DNA of 49,090 nucleotides, from contig CAZUMS010000029.1 of NCBI GenBank assembly GCA_964621525.1, forward strand, positions 1-49,090, in the 5' to 3' direction. Source of the DNA: CAZMGV01 sp964621525 [NCBI: uncultured bacterium] (GTDB taxonomy: Bacteria; JAGRBM01). The position numbers and the translations under genes were made by a program. The notes below the pieces were generated by a model. It searched no databases. It was not told where the DNA came from and saw only the letters and a program-made list of their open reading frames with translations. This document shows positions 45,036 to 49,090 of the stretch, piece after piece. How positions within the stretch are numbered: position 1 is the stretch's first letter; each line of letters starts with the position of its first letter.

Positions 45036-45785
45036 CTAAAGATCGGCCGAGTAGAGCGGCAGGTTCTTGCGGACCTTTTCGAGGTCTTCCGGGAAGTCGA
45101 TCTCGGCCCACTGAAGGTCGCCGATCTCGCAGATCCCGACCGGATAGCCACGCCGGGCGATACGCTCCACGGCCCGGGTGTACCAGTCGGTCGCCGCCGT
45201 CTGCCCGCGGACCATGTCCTCGAGCATCGACTTGAGCCGCTCGCGCCCCTCACCCGTGAACTTCATGATGCCGATCGATTCGCCGTCCGCCTGGTCGAGC
45301 GGAATTCCCTTGTTGATCGCGGTGATCCGGTCGCCGTCCAGCAGCACCTTCATATCATCGTCGTCATAGGCGTCCTTGTGGGCCGTCGTGACGGTGATCG
45401 GGTACTTGCCCGTCTCCCGGAGCCGCTGAAGGATCCGCCAGTCGAACACGTTGTCGCCGTTGATGGTAATGAAATCCTCGTCCATGAACCGCTGGGCGGA
45501 CCACAGGGAGATCAGGTTGTTCGTCGTGTTGAAAAACGGGTTGTAGGCGGTCTCGATCCGGACCCGGGCGAGGCCGTTCTGGCGCCAGCGCGAGACGTAC
45601 GCCTCGACAAGCTGCCACTGGAATCCGGTCACGATGACCGTCTCGGTGATCCCGGCGCGGCGGCAGGCCTTCAGCTGGAGTTCGAGCACCGTGGCGCCGT
45701 TCAGGTCGAGCAGGCACTTGGGCGTGCGTTCCGTGTGAGGAAGCAGCCTGGTTCCCTGACCCGCAGCTAAAATGATCGCTCTCAA
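45036..45785 (-). CDS. NTP-transferase (LicC/IPCT-like CTP:phospho-alcohol cytidylyltransferase)
   Basis: 249 residues. The nucleotidyl-transferase domain is intact: AIILAAGQGTRLLPHTERTPKCLL (4-27; G-x-G-T-R and the Lys), NPFFNTTNNLISLWSA (about 82-97) and the metal-binding FITINGDNVFD. The N-N-L-I-S-L-W pattern is that of choline- or inositol-phosphate cytidylyltransferases rather than glucose-1-phosphate enzymes. It most likely makes the CDP-alcohol used by the adjacent CDP-alcohol phosphatidyltransferase (84 bp downstream). It begins the five-gene operon. Head group unknown. Confidence 0.87.
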   Translation of the reverse strand: MRAIILAAGQGTRLLPHTERTPKCLLDLNGATVLELQLKACRRAGITETVIVTGFQWQLVEAYVSRWRQNGLARVRIETAYNPFFNTTNNLISLWSAQRFMDEDFITINGDNVFDWRILQRLRETGKYPITVTTAHKDAYDDDDMKVLLDGDRITAINKGIPLDQADGESIGIMKFTGEGRERLKSMLEDMVRGQTAATDWYTRAVERIARRGYPVGICEIGDLQWAEIDFPEDLEKVRKNLPLYSADL

Positions 45786-45899
45786 CGAACCGCTCGTACC
45801 CGCAGGAACGGCGACGCCCAGTGTCCCGTTCCAGAATTAATCCGCGAAACCGTTTACCGCTTCGCCCCCGGCGAGTCTAGGCCCGCCCCGCCCGGACAG

Positions 45900-45917
45900 C
45901 CGGCAATTGTGCCGGTC
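45900..45917. repeat. Hairpin in the 206-bp gap between the nucleotidyltransferase and zinc-ribbon genes
   Basis: CCGGCA/TGCCGG with an ATTG loop. The gap (45786-45991) contains no gene-sized ORF of its own; a DnaA-box-like TTATTCACA lies at 45957-45965 near the end of the zinc-ribbon gene. Confidence 0.35.
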
Positions 45918-45991
45918 GGAGCGGACAAAATCAAATAGTTTCAACCAGTTAGCCGGTTATTCACAGGCCGCCCACAGGGTGGGGAGAAGCC

Positions 45992-47065
45992 TCACCCGAG
46001 GGCCGTTCCGCTCGCCTGGATGATCACAAACGACTTGCCGATGGCGTCCCCCTGGAAACTGGTCAGGGTGAGCCGGAAATCGCACACCGCCGTCGCCCCC
46101 AGTTCGAGCGCCTTGAACTGGAGCCGCGAGAGCGCCTGGTCCTTCGCCTGCTCAAGGACCGTGTGGTCGGTGCCCTTCATCGCCTTGGTCAGCGAGTCGA
46201 AGAGCTGGTGCTCGTCGCACATGGTCTCGGCCGTGACGACGCCGATGACGCGGAGCTGGGAGAGGTCGCCGAGCAGCACCGGATCCGTGACGACCCGGAC
46301 CTTCGAACGCTGCTCCTCGACGGACCGCCGGGCCGCCTGGTTCTGCTTGTCGCGGCAGTCGCGGCAGACGGGAGATTCCTTGAGACAGACGGCACAGAGG
46401 GGACGGGCGCACTCGGAGCAGTGGCCCGCCTTGAGATCGTTCGCGTGGTAACTGCACAGCATGAGCGGCGCCGGGGCCGACTCGAACTTCGACTGCGAAT
46501 CGGCGAGCAGCTTCGAGAGCGCGCCGTTCAGTTCGGCGGGAATCTTCTTCAGGACGTAGGGAGGCGTCTCGAACTGCTTCTTGTGCTGCTCGTAGGTCAG
46601 CCGGCCGACGCCGCGCTCCATGAGGAGCTTCGCCGCCAGATGCTTCGGCTTGTCCCCGGCCCACTCGCGCACCACGAGGACGTATTCGTTCGATTCGGGC
46701 GGCTTCCACCGGACGCCCGACACCGGCGGCAGCGGAGCGGCGGCCGGAGCCGCCGGCTTCGGCTTCGGCGGCGGCGCGGCCGGGGCAGGTGCAGCAGGAA
46801 CCGGCGCAGGGGGCGGTGGAGCCGACGGCGCGGGAACCGGATCGACAGGAGCGGACGGTGCGGGAGCCTCTGGAATCTCGGCGATGGGCTCCGAAACCGG
46901 CTCCGGCGCGGACGCAGGCGCGGGCTCGGCCGGCGGCGGAGCGTCCTCCCGCTTCCAGACGAACATGTGCTCGCACGCGGTGCATTTCAGCAAAACCTTC
47001 GCCTGGTTTCTCTGGGCCTCGGGGAGCACCACCGGAGCGGCGCACTTGGGACATGCGAGTTCCAT
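45992..47065 (-). CDS. Zinc-ribbon / B-box / YbjQ-like multi-domain protein
   Basis: 357 residues from the ATG at 47065 (MELACPKCAAPVVL); a much longer frame would run through thiE. An N-terminal MJ0042-type zinc ribbon (C5, C8, C27, C30) is followed by a Pro/Ala linker (about 38-112), a middle alpha/beta region with VLVVREWAGDKPKHLAAKLL, a B-box-like zinc finger CSYH...CSECARPLCAVC...CRDC (near 212-245), and a C-terminal YbjQ/DUF74-like domain (GVVTAETMC ... ELGATAVCDFRLTLTSF). YbjQ-type domains form pentameric rings of unknown function. The combination is unusual. It diverges from thiE over 69 bp. Confidence 0.75.
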   Translation of the reverse strand: MELACPKCAAPVVLPEAQRNQAKVLLKCTACEHMFVWKREDAPPPAEPAPASAPEPVSEPIAEIPEAPAPSAPVDPVPAPSAPPPPAPVPAAPAPAAPPPKPKPAAPAAAPLPPVSGVRWKPPESNEYVLVVREWAGDKPKHLAAKLLMERGVGRLTYEQHKKQFETPPYVLKKIPAELNGALSKLLADSQSKFESAPAPLMLCSYHANDLKAGHCSECARPLCAVCLKESPVCRDCRDKQNQAARRSVEEQRSKVRVVTDPVLLGDLSQLRVIGVVTAETMCDEHQLFDSLTKAMKGTDHTVLEQAKDQALSRLQFKALELGATAVCDFRLTLTSFQGDAIGKSFVIIQASGTALG

Positions 47066-47134
47066 CTGAACGGACTTCCTTCCACGGGGAGGGGGACTCG
47101 AATTGAAGTGAAGCGTAGTATATGACCGCTGGCC

Positions 47135-47758
47135 ATGGGCGCACAACGGATACCTGCCGGAGTTTATGGAATTGTCTCCCCCGCCCACACGGACGACCCG
47201 ATTCGGACCGTACGGGAATGGACCGGTGCGGGCGTCCGCACGATCCAGCTCCGGTGGAAGGACGCCACCCCCCGCGACTACGCCGCCCTTGCCCGGAAAC
47301 TCCAGGCGGTCTGCCGGAGGAGCGGCGCCCTGTTCGTCGTGAACGACCGGGTGGACGTGGCGAAACTGCTCGGCGCGGCCTGCCATGTGGGCCCCGAAGA
47401 CCTCCCCCTGGAAGACGTCCGGCGGATTCTCGGGGCCAAAGCCATCGTCGGCGTCTCCACCAACTCGGCCGCCGAAGCCCGGCGGGCAGAGCGGGGCGGC
47501 GCGAGCTACGTGGGATTCGGGCCGCTCTACCCCACCTCGAACAAGGACCGGCTCCGGCCCCGGAGATCCCTGGACGACCTCCGGCAGGTCAGCCGCGCCG
47601 TGAAGATCCCCGTCATCGGCATCGGCGGGATCACCGCCGCCACGATCGGGGAAGTCCTCAGGAGCGGCGCCAGGGCCGCCGCCGTCATCGGCGCGCTGCA
47701 TGGGAAGCACCCCGGCGCGCTGGCCCGCGAGCTGGTCCGGGCAGCCGAAGGGTCATAA
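47135..47758 (+). CDS. thiE: Thiamine phosphate synthase
   Basis: 207 residues, normal length. Joins the pyrimidine and thiazole phosphates to thiamine phosphate. Motifs: GVRTIQLRWKD (Q-L-R for pyrimidine-PP binding), LFVVNDRVDVA (N-D), HVGPEDLP (H-x-G-x-x-D), the GVSTNS loop, YVGFGPLYPTSNK and GIGGITAATI. The usual Q at the H-x-G-Q-x-D block is P here (HVGPED). No other thi gene is near. It is followed 49 bp later by the TPR lipoprotein gene. No strong ribosome site precedes the ATG. Confidence 0.93.
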   Translation: MGAQRIPAGVYGIVSPAHTDDPIRTVREWTGAGVRTIQLRWKDATPRDYAALARKLQAVCRRSGALFVVNDRVDVAKLLGAACHVGPEDLPLEDVRRILGAKAIVGVSTNSAAEARRAERGGASYVGFGPLYPTSNKDRLRPRRSLDDLRQVSRAVKIPVIGIGGITAATIGEVLRSGARAAAVIGALHGKHPGALARELVRAAEGS

Positions 47759-47807
47759 CCCGGCCTTCCGCGCGAATTCCGGCTATACTGGGAAGAGAAC
47801 CCGTCCG

Positions 47808-48941
47808 ATGAACAAACGCGGCCACAGCTACCTCCTCCCCCTCGCCCTCGTGCTGCTCGTGAACGCGGGCTGCGCGTGGTTTTCGGGAGACTCCCGCGAG
47901 CGGCCGTCGTCCGCGACGCCGAAGGCCGCCCGGCTCGTCGAGGAAGGCCGCTACTACGAGGCGATCCGGCTCTGGCAGGAAGCCCCGCCGGGCAGCGACA
48001 CCGACCAGAAGGTGAAGGAAACGGAGAAACTGCTGGCCGCCGACATCGACGGGCGAGTGAAGCAGATGAACTCCCTCTACAAGCGCGGGCGGCTCGCCGA
48101 AGCGGCGAAGACGCTGCTCGCCCTGCTCGAAGTGGATCCGCGCCGCCGGGACGAACTCTCCCAGAAATACCAGGGGATCCGCGCCGACTACGAGGGACGA
48201 AAGGCCGAGTACCGCAAGCTGATCGACTCGGAGAAGGCGACCGGGGACCTTGCGGGCGCCCACGAGATGCTCGTGAAGCTCACCTACATCGACCCCTATG
48301 ACCCGGCCGCGCAGGAAGAGCTCGCCCAGGTGGAGCGGAGCTGGCGCGCCGACCTCGACGCCGCCATGGCCGAGGCCGCCCGCCACTGGAACGCGGGCAG
48401 CTTCGAGGAAGCCCGCGACGCCTACGACAAGATCGCGCGCCGCTGGCCCGGCTACCCGGTGGCGAAGAACTACCTCGACCAGCTCCGGCTGAACGACGCC
48501 CCCGCCCTCGCCCGCACGGAAAAGGCCGAGCAGACGAAGCTCGCCGCCGCCGTGCAGGGACTCCTCACGCAGGCGGAGAAGTGCCAGACCGGGGGCGACT
48601 ACCGGTGCGCGATCGAGAAGCTGAACGCCGCCCTCGCCGAAGACCCCGCCTCGCAGACCGCGCTCGAGAAGAAGGACGCGCTCCTTCGCGAACTCACCCC
48701 CACCGTGGAAGACCTCTACAAGAAGGGGCTCGAATACTACCGCGGAGAAGAGATCGCCCGCGCCGCCGACCAGTGGCGGCTCGTGCTGCTCATCGACCCC
48801 GCCCACGAAAAGGCGAGACGCGACCTCCAGCGGGCGGAATCGGTCCTCCAGAAACTGAAGAAAGTCCAGCCCAGGACCGGCACCCGCTCCGACCCCGCGG
48901 ACGGCGACGCCGGCGACAGCACCCGCAAAGCCGGGAGCTGA
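47808..48941 (+). CDS. TPR-repeat lipoprotein
   Basis: About 377 residues from the ATG at 47808 (GGGAAGAGA 10 bp upstream); a longer frame would overlap thiE. The signal peptide ends in VNAGC, a slightly weak lipobox (Asn at -3), predicting a lipid-anchored protein. The mature part is a solenoid of tetratricopeptide-like repeats, Lys/Glu/Ala-rich, with conserved spacing of Y-K-R-G-R-L-A-E-A-A-K and N-A-G-S-F-E-E-A-R-D-A-Y. Compare the membrane-anchored TPR protein at 1272-3302. A stem-loop repeat follows the stop by 5 bp. Confidence 0.82.
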   Translation: MNKRGHSYLLPLALVLLVNAGCAWFSGDSRERPSSATPKAARLVEEGRYYEAIRLWQEAPPGSDTDQKVKETEKLLAADIDGRVKQMNSLYKRGRLAEAAKTLLALLEVDPRRRDELSQKYQGIRADYEGRKAEYRKLIDSEKATGDLAGAHEMLVKLTYIDPYDPAAQEELAQVERSWRADLDAAMAEAARHWNAGSFEEARDAYDKIARRWPGYPVAKNYLDQLRLNDAPALARTEKAEQTKLAAAVQGLLTQAEKCQTGGDYRCAIEKLNAALAEDPASQTALEKKDALLRELTPTVEDLYKKGLEYYRGEEIARAADQWRLVLLIDPAHEKARRDLQRAESVLQKLKKVQPRTGTRSDPADGDAGDSTRKAGS

Positions 48942-48946
48942 AGCCA

Positions 48947-49054
48947 GGGGCGGGTGAGCCACCGCCCGCCCCGTCATCGACTATTCAGTTTTCAAACATC
49001 AGTCGCGGCGTTCCGCCGCCTCTGCGCCTCCGGAGTTCCACCCCTCAGCCCTCC
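48947..49054. repeat. Right arm of the ~107-bp structured inverted repeat
   Basis: Reverse complement of the left arm at 1-107, with one extra base. The GGGGCGGG/CCCGCCCC stem (48947-48954 with 48965-48972) lies just after the stop of the TPR lipoprotein gene and may act as its terminator. The 6-bp GC hairpin with a GAA loop is also kept. Confidence 0.85.
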
Positions 49055-49060
49055 GGGCAG

Positions 49061-49081
49061 CTCCCCTCAAGATGAGGGGAG
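49061..49081 (+). repeat. Hairpin outside the right repeat arm
   Basis: CTCCCCTC/GAGGGGAG with a 5-base loop, 8-bp stem. It belongs to the unpaired outer extension of the right repeat; the window ends 9 bp later. Confidence 0.5.
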
Positions 49082-49090
49082 CCGTCTGGA

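Noticed and set aside
45957-45965. DnaA-box-like TTATTCACA in the gap before the zinc-ribbon gene
   Set aside because: Single occurrence with no further boxes around it.
47685-48977. 430-residue minus-strand frame opposite the TPR lipoprotein
   Set aside because: Shadow of a gene with a signal peptide and clear repeats on the plus strand; composition is Gly/Val/Arg-rich without motifs.

Overview
The window reads as chromosomal DNA from a high-GC, Gram-negative, probably free-living bacterium. The Gram-negative call rests on a TolC-type outer-membrane channel, an MlaC-like periplasmic lipid-binding protein, PBP1A, several lipoproteins and a TonB/AgmX-like C-terminal domain. The PyrD/PyrK (class 1B) pair, AgmX-like protein, response regulator and CoA-transferase/GNAT fusion fit a deltaproteobacterial-type lineage (Myxococcota, Desulfobacterota, Binatota or relatives), but nothing seen fixes the taxon. 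I found no phage, transposase, CRISPR, rRNA or tRNA gene. Coding density is very high, no gap between genes exceeds about 240 bp, and many start codons are GTG or TTG.

Layout. 1-107: one arm of a structured inverted repeat whose partner lies at 48947-49054. 134-3302 (+): SGNH hydrolase and a membrane-anchored TPR protein. 3306-11352 (-): AgmX-like protein, uvrA, htpX, a rimI-pyrK-pyrD operon and a DAHP synthase. 11539-20294 (-): a run headed by mnmG that continues with an SGNH-like pseudoenzyme, a transaldolase (fsa type), TfoX-like protein, small membrane protein, lipoprotein, CoA-transferase/GNAT fusion and a large YfhO-like membrane protein. 20529-26061 (+): zinc-ribbon coiled-coil protein (apparent ATT start), diacylglycerol-kinase-like protein, DUF3592-like protein, then a catabolic operon (homogentisate-dioxygenase-like cupin, crotonase, alpha/beta hydrolase) behind a perfect 20-bp palindrome. 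26065-36018 (-): DUF255 thioredoxin-domain protein, an unrecognised 664-residue protein, HAD phosphatase, Hsp33, MoaA and PBP1A. 36112-36723 (+): CPBP protease. 36727-45785 (-): SRPBCC protein, PlsC-like acyltransferase, response regulator, acyl-CoA carboxylase beta subunit behind a perfect 14-bp palindrome, then a five-gene lipid operon (MlaC-like, TolC, YbhN/AglD-like flippase-type protein, CDP-alcohol phosphatidyltransferase, nucleotidyltransferase). 45992-47065 (-): zinc-ribbon/B-box/YbjQ-like protein, divergent from thiE and a TPR lipoprotein (+).

How the genes work together. Most of the window is housekeeping (DNA repair, tRNA modification, pyrimidine, aromatic amino acid, thiamine and molybdopterin synthesis, peptidoglycan synthesis, redox and protein quality control). 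The clearest candidate for an undescribed system is the operon at 40601-45785. It joins activation of a head group with CTP, its transfer to a lipid, a flippase-like integral membrane protein, and a periplasmic carrier plus outer-membrane channel in one translationally coupled unit. Lipid handling also appears next door (carboxylase, PlsC). The second candidate is the ring-cleavage operon at 22871-26061, whose crotonase lacks both hydratase glutamates. All three convergent gene pairs in the window have stop codons exactly 3 bp apart.
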